In this document: positions 47,854 to 57,400 of the stretch, piece by piece
How the letters are laid out: each line of letters begins with the position of its first letter
Position numbering within the stretch: position 1 is the first letter of the stretch
Origin: DASWJZ01 sp963846475
GTDB lineage: Bacteria; Pseudomonadota; Alphaproteobacteria; Rhizobiales; Afifellaceae
Direction: 5' to 3'
Length of the DNA stretch: 64,000 bases
NCBI GenBank assembly: GCA_963846475.1
Contig: CAWJVZ010000004.1
Span: forward strand, 3,720,001-3,784,000
The notes under the pieces: generated by a model
Told to the model about the DNA's origin: nothing
Databases searched by the model: none
The model's input: the letters and a program-made list of their open reading frames with translations, nothing else
Position numbers and translations under genes: made by a program

Positions 47854-48201
47854 ATGAGCGTGCAGCCGCCGCGCATCATGGCGCCTCGCGCCGCACCGAG
47901 CGCCCTCGACGTGCTGGAATATGAGATGATGCAGGAGAAGGCGGCCGCGCTGGGTCGCCTGGCCCGCAATTTCGAGGCAGCGCTCGCGGCCCTTGTCGCG
48001 TTCGAGGCCGCCGCTGCGCATGCGCCGGAGCACGCACCGCCGCCTCGGCGCGAGGCCCTGCTCGACGCGGCTGGCCGGGCGCTTTTCGAGTTCGTGGTGC
48101 AGCGGGAGGCTTGCGGCTTGCGTAATACCGAAGCAGTGCTGAGGCACTACAACGTGCCGGCCGCCGTGCGGTTGCGAATGGGCGTGGTGCGTCGCCCCTG
48201 A
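47854..48201 (+). CDS. Small helical protein of unknown function
   Basis: The 115-residue product starts at the ATG at 47854 behind a strong AGGAGG site. It is mostly helical and Ala/Arg-rich (LDVLEYEMMQEKAAALGRLARNFEAALAALVAFEAAAAH, FEFVVQREACGLRNTEAVLRHYNVPAAVRLRMG). No family is recognised. It is divergent from the two small hydrophilic genes. Confidence 0.65.
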   Translation: MSVQPPRIMAPRAAPSALDVLEYEMMQEKAAALGRLARNFEAALAALVAFEAAAAHAPEHAPPPRREALLDAAGRALFEFVVQREACGLRNTEAVLRHYNVPAAVRLRMGVVRRP

Positions 48202-48372
48202 TGCCCTAGAACCGGCTGCTCCTCCTTCTGGCTGTGGCGGCCTGCAGCTCTTGGTTAAAGCTCTGATAACGCGGCATTAATCGGACATTCAGGTTGACAT
48301 GTCATGAATGCGCCCGGGATGCGTGCCAGCGCTTCTGCCTGCGCCGGGCCCTCGGCGTGTTGGGGTGACGTA

Positions 48373-48733
48373 ATGCGTTTCACGAAATCAGTAGCGGCGG
48401 CTGCTGCCCTTGCCCTCGCCGCCTTTTCCATGACTTCCTTCTCCGCCGAGCCGGCCAAGGCCAACGCCAACGACGCCATCATTGCCGGAGCCGCCGGCTT
48501 CGCCGTCGGCACGCTGTTCGGCAATGCCACGGCGCGGCCGCGCTACGTCGCGCCACGGGCCATTTATGTCCCCCCGCCGCGTCCGGTCTATGTCGCGCCC
48601 GCGCCTGTATATTACGAGCTGGTTCCGTGGACGCCTGAATGGTATTCTTATTGCGCTTCCAGAGTACCGTAGCTTCGACCCGCGCTCCGGCACCTACATC
48701 GCGTACGACGGCTACCGCCATATGTGCCAATAA
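48373..48733 (+). CDS. BA14K-family secreted protein, copy 1 (one apparent +1 frameshift)
   Basis: This is a BA14K-like protein with a signal peptide ahead of NANDAIIAGAAGFAVGTLFGN, a Tyr/Pro-rich middle (VPPPRPVYVAPAPVYY) and the C-terminal domain PWTPEWYSYCA. One extra base near 48663 moves the end (YRSFDPRSGTYIAYDGYRHMCQ) into another frame; removing it restores about 119 residues matching copies 2 and 3. BA14K proteins are rhizobial and Brucella surface or periplasmic proteins with reported lectin-like activity. Confidence 0.85.
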
Positions 48734-48777
48734 GGCCAAATCCTGACCGAATAAGGCAGAATCTGGGAAGCTGAGCG

Positions 48778-48805
48778 GGCCGGCCTAGAGCCGGCCTTTT
48801 CTTTT
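48778..48805 (+). terminator. Terminator after BA14K copy 1
   Basis: A 7-bp GGCCGGC/GCCGGCC stem (48778-48784 with 48790-48796, five-base loop) is followed by TTTTCTTTT. Confidence 0.75.
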
Positions 48806-48956
48806 CCAGGCTAACCGATATCTTTTTTAAACCCTTATATATTCAAGCGAATGTTGTTGGAACCGCGCTGCGGCAGGTGCGTTTGCTTGGCAGGAAATCA
48901 TCCTGCATACAGGCTCGATCGCGCCAAAGCGGCGCGGCTCTCATCGGAGAAATGAC

Positions 48957-49340
48957 ATGCCCTTTATCAAGACCATTGCCGCGGCCGCCTCCATCGCCGT
49001 TGCTGCGTTTGCCTTCGCTCCGTCGGCGCAGGCCGACAACGACGACGCCATCATCGCCGGGGCTGCCGGCTTCGCTGTCGGCACGCTGTTCGGCAATGCC
49101 ATTTCGCGCCCGCACTACGTACCGCCGCGCGCCTATTACGCACCGCGCGCCTATTACGCACCGCGCGCCCATTACGCACCGCGTTACGCACCTCGGGCGG
49201 TCTACGTCGCTCCAGTGACTTACAAGCCCGTTCCGTGGACGCCGGAATGGTACTCCTATTGCGCCCAGAAGTACCGCAGCTTCGACCCGCGGTCCGGCAC
49301 GTTCATGGGCTATGATGGGCACCGCCATATGTGCCGCTGA
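48957..49340 (+). CDS. BA14K-family secreted protein, copy 2
   Basis: This intact 127-residue paralog has a signal peptide ending AQA, DNDDAIIAGAAGFAVGTLFGN, and a tandem APRA(Y/H)Y repeat in the middle (bases about 49129-49195). The C-terminal BA14K domain is VPWTPEWYSYCAQKYRSFDPRSGTFMGYDGHRHMCR. The two cysteines can form a disulfide. The short internal repeat could vary in copy number. Confidence 0.9.
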   Translation: MPFIKTIAAAASIAVAAFAFAPSAQADNDDAIIAGAAGFAVGTLFGNAISRPHYVPPRAYYAPRAYYAPRAHYAPRYAPRAVYVAPVTYKPVPWTPEWYSYCAQKYRSFDPRSGTFMGYDGHRHMCR

Positions 49341-49362
49341 CCGCGACGCAAAGTCGTAACGA

Positions 49363-49390
49363 GGGCCGGCCGAGCGCCGGCCCTTCTTAT
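49363..49390 (+). terminator. Terminator after BA14K copy 2
   Basis: A perfect 8-bp stem (49363-49370 with 49376-49383, five-base loop) is followed by TTCTTATT. Confidence 0.7.
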
Positions 49391-49546
49391 TCACGACCGA
49401 TGCGTGCCAGGCGCGCTGCGAGCCTCACGCGAATGTCACGGAACGGCCCGGTTCATTCCGGGTTCAGGCGCGGGAAGGCAGCAATCTGCCTGAGGGCGCG
49501 AACCTCGGCTGCCGGGAGCATCCCGGCTTGGGAATGGAGAGGTCCA

Positions 49547-49876
49547 ATGCGACAGATCACGAGCATCGCAGCGGCGCTGGCGCTTGCCGTCGGCGCGATC
49601 ACCTTCAGCGCGCCGGCGCGCGCCGACAACGATGCCATTATCGCCGGCGCTGCCGGCTTTGCTCTCGGTACTTTGTTCGGCCACGCAACTGCCCAGCCCT
49701 ATTATCGGCACGGCTACTACTATCCACGGGCCCACTACGTGCCGCGTCCGGTCCATCGCGCGTACCGGCCGTGGACGCGCGCCTGGTACCATCACTGCGC
49801 CGCAAAATACCGGTCGTTCAACTGGCACACCGGCTACTACGTGACCTATAGCGGTCACCGGCGCTTCTGCTACTGA
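49547..49876 (+). CDS. BA14K-family secreted protein, copy 3
   Basis: This 109-residue third paralog starts at the ATG at 49547 behind GGAGAGG. It has the signal peptide and the shared DNDAIIAGAAGFALGTLFG core, a Tyr/His-rich middle and a more divergent BA14K end (PWTRAWYHHCAAKYRSFNWHTGYYVTYSGHRRFCY). The three copies form a tandem array with a terminator after each. Confidence 0.9.
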   Translation: MRQITSIAAALALAVGAITFSAPARADNDAIIAGAAGFALGTLFGHATAQPYYRHGYYYPRAHYVPRPVHRAYRPWTRAWYHHCAAKYRSFNWHTGYYVTYSGHRRFCY

Positions 49877-49894
49877 CCTCGCAAGCAGGTTCAA

Positions 49895-49920
49895 AGGGGC
49901 CGGCCTGAGTGCCGGCCCCT
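49895..49920 (+). terminator. Hairpin after BA14K copy 3
   Basis: A perfect 10-bp stem (49895-49904 with 49911-49920, six-base loop) is followed by a weak T tract (TGACGTTT). It matches the hairpins after the other two copies. Confidence 0.55.
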
Positions 49921-50081
49921 TGACGTTTCCGCCCCCGGCGGAGCCGCCGACGACGGACGCGCGCAACGCACCAGAGCGAAGTTGGTTCCGCCGCGCCTGA
50001 ATTTTTCTTGCCAAGGCCGGATTGTCGCCCCTTTTGGACAGCCTTTGAACCCCGTTCGAAACTGAAACGGGGATTTTGGGC

Positions 50082-50441
50082 ATGATGTTTTCGGCAAAAA
50101 GCCTTGCCACGGCGACGCTCGTCGCTGTTTCACTCCTCACATTCCAGGCGCAGGCGCTCGCCCAGACCGGCCGCGCCTCCTGGTACGCCATGACAAGCAA
50201 GACCGCCTCCGGCGAGCGCTGCGATCCGACCGCCCTGACCGCGGCGCACCGCTCACTCCCCTTCGGCACCAAGGTGAAGGTCGAAAACCTCCGCAACGGC
50301 CGCACGGTCGTCGTGCGCATCAATGACCGCGGACCCTATTCTGGCGGCCGCATCATCGACCTCACCAAGGCCGCTGCGCACAAGCTTGGCTTCGTTAGCG
50401 CCGGGACCACCCAGGTCCGCCTAACGGTGCTCGGCAAATAG
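50082..50441 (+). CDS. rlpA: RlpA-like septal ring lytic transglycosylase family protein
   Basis: This 119-residue secreted protein has one double-psi beta-barrel. The signal peptide ends QALAQ. The barrel shows ASWYAMTSKTASGERCDPTALTAAHRSLPFGTKVKVENL, VVVRINDRGPYSGGRIIDLTKAAA. RlpA enzymes cleave denuded peptidoglycan glycan strands. It lacks the C-terminal SPOR domain of longer RlpA proteins, so septal targeting is not assured. The start is the ATG at 50082. Confidence 0.88.
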   Translation: MMFSAKSLATATLVAVSLLTFQAQALAQTGRASWYAMTSKTASGERCDPTALTAAHRSLPFGTKVKVENLRNGRTVVVRINDRGPYSGGRIIDLTKAAAHKLGFVSAGTTQVRLTVLGK

Positions 50442-50688
50442 AGGAGCTCCTGCCCAACAGATGCCTGTTCCATCGCAGCGCGATTCTGCGCTTGCCGATG
50501 GGACGGGCTTGTGCATAAGTGCGGGCGCGACGGCTTCGGTTGCGGAAGCCGGCGAGGTTGTATGGGCCAGGATTTAGAAGTTTTTTCGGCCGCATGGAAT
50601 GTCCCCTCTCCGAAATACCGCACGCTTGCCCGCGCCGGTGCCCGATCTGGGCTCCGGCTTTCCTGATTCTTGGCGAGGAATTTGACTG

Positions 50689-51378
50689 ATGAGCGAGAAC
50701 GGCGGCGACGACGAGGAATTCGGGGAACGTCGCGGCGACAAAGAGCGGGATAGGGCTCCGCGGCGCGGCGGGCAGCGTGAGATCGGCGCCGAGCGTGAGT
50801 TTGGCGGTGGCGATGTAGCCGGCGGTGGTTTCGGCGGCGGTGGTTTTGGCGATCGCGGCGGCTACCGGGGCAGCGGTGATCGCGATGGCGGCGGCTATGG
50901 TGGCGGCCGCGGTGGCGGTGGCGGCGGCTATGGCGGCGGACGTCCGGGTGGTGGCGGCGGCTATGGCGGCGGACGCGGCGGCGGTGGCGGCGGCTACGGT
51001 GGCGGCGGCGGTGGATATCGCGGCGGCGGCGACCGCGAAGGTGGCGGCGGCGGCGGTGGATATCGCGGCGGCGGGGGCGGCGGCGGTGGCTTCGGCGGCG
51101 GTGGCCGCGGCGGTCCCGGCGGCGGCAGTTACCAGGACCGCGAGCCGCGCGAGCGCGGACCGCGGCAGAACGGCACGCTGAAATTCTTCAACAACGATCG
51201 CGGTTTCGGCTTCATCACGCCGGAGAGCGGCGGCAAGGACGTGTTCGTCCACATCTCTGCCATCGAGCGCTCCGGCCTCCAGCAGCTCGCCGAGGGCACA
51301 AAGCTTTCCTTCGAGACGGAGGACGACCGGCGCGGCCGCGGCCCGCAGGCGGTCAACCTGCAACTCGTCAACGATTAA
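50689..51378 (+). CDS. Cold-shock domain protein with a long Gly/RGG-rich N-terminus
   Basis: The 229-residue protein has a low-complexity N-terminal half and a C-terminal cold-shock domain. Residues about 38-148 are Gly-Tyr-Arg repeats (GGGYGGGRGGGGGG, RGGG, YRGGG) resembling RGG boxes. The domain from about residue 160 has KFFNNDRGFGFIT (RNP1) and DVFVHIS (RNP2), the single-strand nucleic-acid-binding sites. A disordered RGG region joined to an RNA-binding fold suggests an RNA chaperone that may self-associate; that is inference. The repetitive DNA (50821-51120) could mislead assembly. A strong terminator follows. Confidence 0.85.
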   Translation: MSENGGDDEEFGERRGDKERDRAPRRGGQREIGAEREFGGGDVAGGGFGGGGFGDRGGYRGSGDRDGGGYGGGRGGGGGGYGGGRPGGGGGYGGGRGGGGGGYGGGGGGYRGGGDREGGGGGGGYRGGGGGGGGFGGGGRGGPGGGSYQDREPRERGPRQNGTLKFFNNDRGFGFITPESGGKDVFVHISAIERSGLQQLAEGTKLSFETEDDRRGRGPQAVNLQLVND

Positions 51379-51400
51379 ATACCCCGATTGGAATTTGCGG

Positions 51401-51428
51401 ACGGCGGGATGAAAATCCCGCCGTTTTT
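51401..51428 (+). terminator. Strong rho-independent terminator after the cold-shock gene
   Basis: A perfect 10-bp stem (51401-51410 with 51415-51424) closed by a GAAA tetraloop runs into TTTTT. Confidence 0.9.
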
Positions 51429-51439
51429 CGTGGCGCGGC

Positions 51440-51670
51440 TCAGACCCGGCGGTCGTTCTCCGCGGCGCGCTTCAGCGACTGGGCCGTCTCCGACTTGTCG
51501 CTTGGCCGGTCCTCCGCCGCAAGCTCGGCGCCCAGCCGGGCAGGCGAGACGTCCGGGCGACCCGCGGCATCCGTCTGCGCCGCATGCCGCCGACGGCGTG
51601 CATCTTCCGGCGCGTTCATCCGCCTGTTCAGCGCCTCGACATCTTCGGCGGGCGTGGTGGTACGGGTCAT
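51440..51670 (-). CDS. Small hydrophilic protein of unknown function
   Basis: This 76-residue charged protein (MTRTTTPAEDVEALNRRMNA, then GAELAAEDRPSDKSETAQSLKRAAENDRRV) starts at an ATG behind GGAGAGG. It looks disordered with short helices. No family is recognised. It lies just downstream of the aminotransferase on the same strand. Confidence 0.5.
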   Translation of the reverse strand: MTRTTTPAEDVEALNRRMNAPEDARRRRHAAQTDAAGRPDVSPARLGAELAAEDRPSDKSETAQSLKRAAENDRRV

Positions 51671-51726
51671 CATCCTCTCCTGGATCTGCTCGGGAGAGGA
51701 ACGTCGCGCCAAAAAACCCGTTCCGG

Positions 51727-52929
51727 TCAGCTCAGACTGTTGCAGAAGCGCTGAATGCGCGTGCAGGCCTCCTCCAGGAGATCGGTCGAGGTGGCGTATG
51801 AGACGCGAAAATTCGGGCCGAGCCCGAACGCCGAGCCCTGCACCACCGCCACGCCTTCGGCGTCCAGGAGCTCGCTGACGAAATCCTCATCCGTCTCGAT
51901 CGATTTTCCGGAAGGAGCCCGCTTGCCGATGGCGCCGGCGCAGGAAGGGTACACGTAGAACGCTCCCTCCGGCGACGGGCATTTGATGCCGTGCGCCTGG
52001 TTCAGCATGGAGACGACGAGATCGCGCCGCTCCTGAAAGACCTTTCGGCTCTTCGGGATGAAATCCTGCGGGCCGTTCAGGGCCTCCACCGACGCCCATT
52101 GCGCGATCGTGCAGGCGCCGGAGGTCTGCTGGCCCTGGATCATCGTCATCGCCTTGATGAGCGGCTCCGGCCCGGCCGCGTAGCCGATGCGCCAGCCGGT
52201 CATGGCATAGGCCTTCGACACGCCGTTCATGGTGAGCGTGCGCTCGCATAGGCGGGGCTCCACTTGCGCCACCGTGGCGAACGGCTCGTCGGTATAGAGC
52301 AGGTGCTCGTACATATCGTCGGTAAGAATCCAGACCTGCGGATGGCGGAGCAATACCTCAGCGAGCCCTTTCAGCTCGTCCGCCGAATAGCCGGCGCCGG
52401 TTGGGTTGGACGGCGAGTTGAAGACGAGCCACTTGGTGCGCTCGGTGATGGCCGCGTCAAGCGCTTCCGGCGTCAGCTTGAAGGCGGTTTCGATGGGGCA
52501 CTCGACGAAGCGCGGTTCGCCGCCGTTGAGCACGACCATTTCCGGGTAGCTCACCCAATAGGGTGCCGGGATCAGCACCTGGTCGCCCGGATTGAGCGTC
52601 GCCACGAAGGCGTTATAGAGGATCTGCTTGCCGCCGGTGCCGACGATGACCTGCTCCGGCCTGTAGGAAAGCCCGTTCTCGCGACGGAATTTTTCGGCGA
52701 TTGCCTTCCTGAGCGGCGCGATGCCCGCGACCGGCGGATATTTGGTCTCGCCGCGGCGGATCGCCTCGATCGCCGCTTCCTTGATGTTGTCCGGCGTGTC
52801 GAAGTCCGGCTCGCCGGCGCCGAGGCCGATGACGTCACGGCCGGCTTCTTTCAATTCGCGCGCCTTCTGGGTCACCGCGATCGTGGCGGACGGCTTGACC
52901 CTCGACAGGCCCTCGGCGAGGAAACTCAT
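51727..52929 (-). CDS. Aspartate aminotransferase, class I/II PLP enzyme
   Basis: This 400-residue fold-type I aminotransferase is of the AAT-Ib type common in rhizobia. It shows LGAGEPDFDTPDNIKEAA, VIVGTGGKQILYNAF, FNSPSNPTGAGY with the conserved asparagine, LTDDMYEHLLY and the Schiff-base region MNGVSKAYAMTGWRIGYAAGP with the lysine. The start is the ATG at 52929 (MSFLAEGLSRVKPSATIAV). The assigned reaction is aspartate plus 2-oxoglutarate to oxaloacetate plus glutamate; overlap with prephenate is possible in this clade. Confidence 0.93.
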   Translation of the reverse strand: MSFLAEGLSRVKPSATIAVTQKARELKEAGRDVIGLGAGEPDFDTPDNIKEAAIEAIRRGETKYPPVAGIAPLRKAIAEKFRRENGLSYRPEQVIVGTGGKQILYNAFVATLNPGDQVLIPAPYWVSYPEMVVLNGGEPRFVECPIETAFKLTPEALDAAITERTKWLVFNSPSNPTGAGYSADELKGLAEVLLRHPQVWILTDDMYEHLLYTDEPFATVAQVEPRLCERTLTMNGVSKAYAMTGWRIGYAAGPEPLIKAMTMIQGQQTSGACTIAQWASVEALNGPQDFIPKSRKVFQERRDLVVSMLNQAHGIKCPSPEGAFYVYPSCAGAIGKRAPSGKSIETDEDFVSELLDAEGVAVVQGSAFGLGPNFRVSYATSTDLLEEACTRIQRFCNSLS

Positions 52930-53259
52930 GGGATGCTCCGAAGGTGCCGCCATCATCGTCTCGCGGCGGCGGCGGACCCTATTGCCGGAACGCCGCCTTC
53001 GCAAGCGCGAAGGAGCGCTCGACTGAAGGAGAGTTGTCGATTGCGAGCCTTGGCTGCGTCGCGCGGGGGGCTCAAGCGCACTCGGCCTCTCGGTAAGCGC
53101 GCCGGGAGCCAAATACATCAGCTCCGTCAATCGAACTCCACAAGGATATTCGTTTGACGCCTACCTCGGCGGCTGGCGAGATCGTGCGCAGGCCAACGTT
53201 GCGCTCGACCAGACGACGCTCGCTTTGGCGCTGCGGCGGGCGGTGGAAAGGCTCGCCTG
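52930..53259. other. 330-base stretch without a supported gene
   Basis: Between the aminotransferase start and the GST start one frame on the plus strand is open from about 53045 to a stop at 53258-53260, but it has no start codon. Its readable end is DAYLGGWRDRAQANVALDQTTLALALRRAVERLA. The stop overlaps the GST ATG as TGATG. This may be the tail of a decayed gene once coupled to the GST. Confidence 0.4.
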
Positions 53260-53877
53260 ATGCTCACGCTCTATTCCCAACAGGCGTCCGGTAACGCCTA
53301 CAAGGCGCGCCTGCTGATGGCGCAGCTCGGAATCCCATTCCGTATCGTCGAAATGAACACCTATGATGGCTCAACCCGGACGCCGGAATTTTTGGCCAAG
53401 AACCCGATCGGCAAGGTGCCGCTACTGGAGTTTCCGGACGGCCGCCGCCTCGCCGAATCCAACGCCATCCTTCTGCATCTGGCGGAGGGAACGGCCTATC
53501 TGCCGAGGGAAACCTTCGACCGCGCCAAGACCTATGAGTGGCTGTTCTTCGAGCAGTACAGCCACGAGCCGGCCATCGCGGTCCGCCGGTCGATCCTGAC
53601 GGCGCCCGAGCGGGCGCACCTGCGCACCCCGGAACGGCTCGGCCCGCTGCTGGAGTCCGGCAATCGCGCCTTGGCCGTCATGGAGCGGCGGCTCTCCGGC
53701 GCCGAATGGCTCGTTGGAGAAAACTACTCGGTCGCCGACATCGCCCTCTACGCCTACACGCACAAGGCCGAGGAAGGAGGCTTCGATCTGACCCGCTACC
53801 CGGGGATCAACGCTTGGATCGAGCGCGTGGCGGCGCGGCCCGGCCATGTGCCGTTGGAATGGCGGCCGAATGCTTGA
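53260..53877 (+). CDS. Glutathione S-transferase family protein
   Basis: The 205-residue protein has the GST layout: a thioredoxin-like N-terminal domain (LTLYSQQASGNAYKARLLMAQLGIPF, NPIGKVPLLEFPDGRRLAESNAILLHLAEG, holding the cis-Pro and the glutamate/serine that grip glutathione) and a helical C-terminal domain ending VADIALYAYTHKAEEGGFDLTRYPGINAWIERV. Substrate unknown. Its ATG overlaps an upstream stop (TGATG). Confidence 0.88.
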   Translation: MLTLYSQQASGNAYKARLLMAQLGIPFRIVEMNTYDGSTRTPEFLAKNPIGKVPLLEFPDGRRLAESNAILLHLAEGTAYLPRETFDRAKTYEWLFFEQYSHEPAIAVRRSILTAPERAHLRTPERLGPLLESGNRALAVMERRLSGAEWLVGENYSVADIALYAYTHKAEEGGFDLTRYPGINAWIERVAARPGHVPLEWRPNA

Positions 53878-53910
53878 CGCGGCTCAGTCGGCTGCCTCAA
53901 CGTTGCAGCG

Positions 53911-54387
53911 CTAGGCTCCCCAGGCGATGTCCAGGATCTCGTAGCTCCGCGCGCCGCCAGGTGCCGTGACCTCGACGGTGTCGCCGACGCTCTTGCCGAT
54001 CAGCGCGCGTGCGATCGGCGAGGAAATGGAGACGCGGCCTTCCTTCACGTCGGCTTCCACGTCGCCGACGATCCGATAGACCTTCTCCTCTTCGGTGTCC
54101 TCGTCGACGAGCTTCACCTGGGCCCCGAATTTCACCGTGTCGCCCGACAGTTTCGAGACGTCGATCACTTCGGCGCGAGACAGCTTGTCCTCGATCTCCG
54201 CGATGCGCCCTTCGTTGTGGCTCTGCTGCTCCTTGGCAGCGTGGTATTCGGCGTTCTCGGAGAGGTCGCCATGCGTGCGCGCGTCGGAAATCGCCTGGAT
54301 GATGCGCGGGCGCTCCTCCGACATGCGGCGCTTCAGCTCAGCCTCGAGGGCGGCATGACCATTCGCGGTCATCGGCACCTTTTCCAT
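53911..54387 (-). CDS. greA: Transcription elongation factor GreA
   Basis: GreA rescues arrested RNA polymerase by stimulating transcript cleavage. The 158-residue protein has the N-terminal coiled-coil finger with acidic tip (ISDARTHGDLSENAEYHAAKEQQ) and the C-terminal globular domain (VKFGAQVKLVDEDTEEEKVYRIVG, ISISSPIARALIGKSVGDTV-like end). It lies downstream of carB on the same strand with a gap of about 85 bases, a pairing common in alphaproteobacteria. Confidence 0.95.
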   Translation of the reverse strand: MEKVPMTANGHAALEAELKRRMSEERPRIIQAISDARTHGDLSENAEYHAAKEQQSHNEGRIAEIEDKLSRAEVIDVSKLSGDTVKFGAQVKLVDEDTEEEKVYRIVGDVEADVKEGRVSISSPIARALIGKSVGDTVEVTAPGGARSYEILDIAWGA

Positions 54388-54472
54388 CTCAACCTCCGTA
54401 CCGGCCGGAACCCCCAGCCGGGCAATAGAAAATCAGGGCATTCCGCCGAAAACGGAGCACCCCGCGAAAATG

Positions 54473-57400
54473 TCAGGCGGCAGCGAAGTAGGATTGCAGC
54501 GGCCGGACTTCAAGCTGGCCGCCCAACAGCGCCTCGATGCCGAGAGCCGCCGCATTCGCACCCGCCAGGGTGGTGAAATACGGCACCTTATGCAACAGCG
54601 CTGCGCGCCTGAGCGAACGGCTGTCAGCCAGGGCCTGCGCACCTTCGGTGGTGTTGATGACCAGCTGGACGTCGCCGTTCTTAATAGCATCGACGATATG
54701 CGGCCTGCCTTCAAGCACCTTGTTGATCTTATCGCAGAGAACGCCTTCGCCGGCGAGGAAGCGCTGGGTGCCGGACGTTGCGATCACGCGGAAGCCAAGG
54801 CCCGCAAGGCGGCGTGCCGTCTCCACGATGCGGGGCTTGTCGGCATCGCGCACCGAGACGAACACGGTGCCCGAAATGGGCAGCGGCGAGCCGGCGCCGA
54901 ACTGGCTCTTGGCGAAAGCTACGGGGAAGGCGCTGTCGAGCCCCATCACCTCGCCGGTCGAGCGCATCTCCGGGCCAAGGATTGTATCGACGCCGGGGAA
55001 GCGGGCGAAGGGGAACACGGCTTCCTTCACCGCGATATGGGCGAAGCTGGGCCGGCTTAGCCCGAAATCCCTGAGCGGCGCGCCGGCCATGATCTTGGCG
55101 GCAATCTTGGCGATTGGTATGCCGATAGTCTTCGCCACGAAGGGCACAGTGCGCGAAGCCCGCGGATTGACCTCCAGCACGTAGATGTCGCCGTCCTTGA
55201 CGGCATATTGCACGTTCATCAGCCCGCCGACCCTGAGCGCCCTGGCGAGCGCGATCGTCTGCCGTTCGATCTCGGCGATAATCTCCGGCGACAGCGAATG
55301 CGGCGGCAGCGAGCAGGCGGAATCGCCGGAATGGATGCCGGCTTCCTCAATATGCTCCATGACGCCGCAGACGAAGACGTCGCTGCCGTCGGAGAGGGCA
55401 TCGACGTCGACCTCGATCGCATCCGACAGGTACGAGTCAATCAGCACCGGCGACGTGCCGGAGACGATGACCGCCTCCTTCGTGTAGCGCTCCAGCTGGC
55501 CGGGATCGCGGACGATCTCCATAGCGCGGCCGCCGAGCACATAAGAGGGGCGCACCACTACGGGATAGCCGATCCGCTCGGCGACCACCCGCGCCTCATG
55601 GGCCGAATTCGCGATGCCGTTGTTTGGCTGGCGAAGCCCGAGCTCTTCCAAAAGCGTCTTGAACCGGTTGCGGTCCTCGGCGAGATCGATGGCGTCCGGC
55701 GATGTGCCGAGGATCGGCACGTTCGCCGCTTGCAGCGCGCCCGCCAGCTTGAGGGGCGTCTGGCCGCCGAACTGGACGATGACGCCGAGCAGCTCGCCGC
55801 GCGACTGCTCGACGCGCACGATCTCCAGCACGTCCTCCGCCGTCAGCGGCTCGAAATAAAGCCGGTCGGAGGTGTCGTAATCGGTGGAGACGGTCTCCGG
55901 GTTGCAATTCACCATGATCGATTCGACGCCGGCTTCCTCGAGCGCGAAGGCGGCGTGGCAGCAGCAATAATCGAACTCGATACCCTGACCGATGCGGTTC
56001 GGGCCGCCGCCGAGGATGATCACCTTCCGGCGCTCCGAAGGCTGCGCTTCGTCTTGCGGAGCGCCGGCGAACGGCGCCTCGTAGGTAGAATACATATAGG
56101 CGGTAGGCGCGGCGAATTCGGCCGCGCAGGTGTCGACGCGCTTGAACACCGGGTGCACGCCAAGTTTTTCCCGGAGCGCCCGCACGTCGGCCTCGCTCCG
56201 CGCCGACAGCGTGGCGAGGCGCGCGTCCGAGAAGCCCAGCGACTTGATCTGCCGGAGGAGTTTTGGGCTCTCCGGCAGCCCATGCTCTTTAATGCGGGCC
56301 TCCCAGTGGACGATTTTCTGGATTTCTCTCAGGAACCATGGGTCGATGGTACAGGATTCGTGCACCAGCTCCGTGCCGAAGCCGAGGCGAAGCGCCTGCG
56401 CCACCTTAAGCAGACGGTCGGGGCGGGGCACGCCAAGGGCGGCGCGGACGGCATTTGTGTCGTCGTCCAGCCCAAGCCCAGGGATGTCGACCTCGTCCAG
56501 CCCGGTAAGGTCGGTTTCCAGCCCCCGCAACGCTTTCTGCAACGATTCCGCGAATGTACGACCGATTGCCATCACCTCGCCGACCGACTTCATCGACGTG
56601 GTCAGCACCGGATCGGCGCCGGGGAATTTTTCGAATGCGAAGCGCGGGATCTTCGTAACCACATAATCGAGGGTCGGCTCAAAGGCCGCGGGCATCGCGC
56701 CGTGCGTGATGTCGTTCTCCAGTTCGTCGAGCGTGTAGCCGACGGCCAAGCGCGCGGCGACCTTGGCGATCGGAAAACCGGTCGCCTTTGAGGCGAGCGC
56801 GGACGAGCGCGACACGCGCGGGTTCATCTCGATCACCACCATCCGCCCGTCCTGCGGGTTGATGGCGAACTGCACGTTGGAGCCGCCGGTTTCGACGCCG
56901 ATCTCGCGTAAGACCGCGATGGAGGCGTCGCGCATCGCTTGATATTCTTTGTCGGTCAGGGTCAGCGCCGGCGCAACCGTAATGGAATCGCCGGTATGAA
57001 CCCCCATCGGATCAACGTTCTCGATGGAACAGACGATGATGCAGTTGTCGTCCCTGTCGCGGACGACCTCCATCTCGAATTCCTTCCAGCCCAGCACCGA
57101 TTCTTCGATCAGCACTTCGGTGGTTGGCGATGCGTCCAGCCCACGTTCGACGATCTCCAGGAACTCGTCGCGGTTATAGGCAATTCCGCCGCCCGTGCCC
57201 GCCAGCGTGAAGGACGGACGGATGATCGCCGGCAATCCGATCTCGTGAAGCGCCTGCAACGCCTCGACCAGCCCCTTCTCGATGTAGCGCTTCTTGCGGT
57301 CGTTCTCGCCGGCGAGCCATGTAACTTTGAATTGATCGCGCAGCTTCTGGGCCTCTGCCGCCCGCAAGTCGAGCGCCCTGATCCCTTCGATCTCCGCCGC

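Noticed and set aside
50821..51120. Minisatellite or CRISPR-like repeat in the Gly-rich stretch
   Set aside because: The repetition is codon-level GGC/GGT Gly coding within an open frame that continues into a cold-shock domain.
53045..53260. Coding gene upstream of the GST
   Set aside because: The frame has no start codon and no family; it is listed only as possible remnant sequence.
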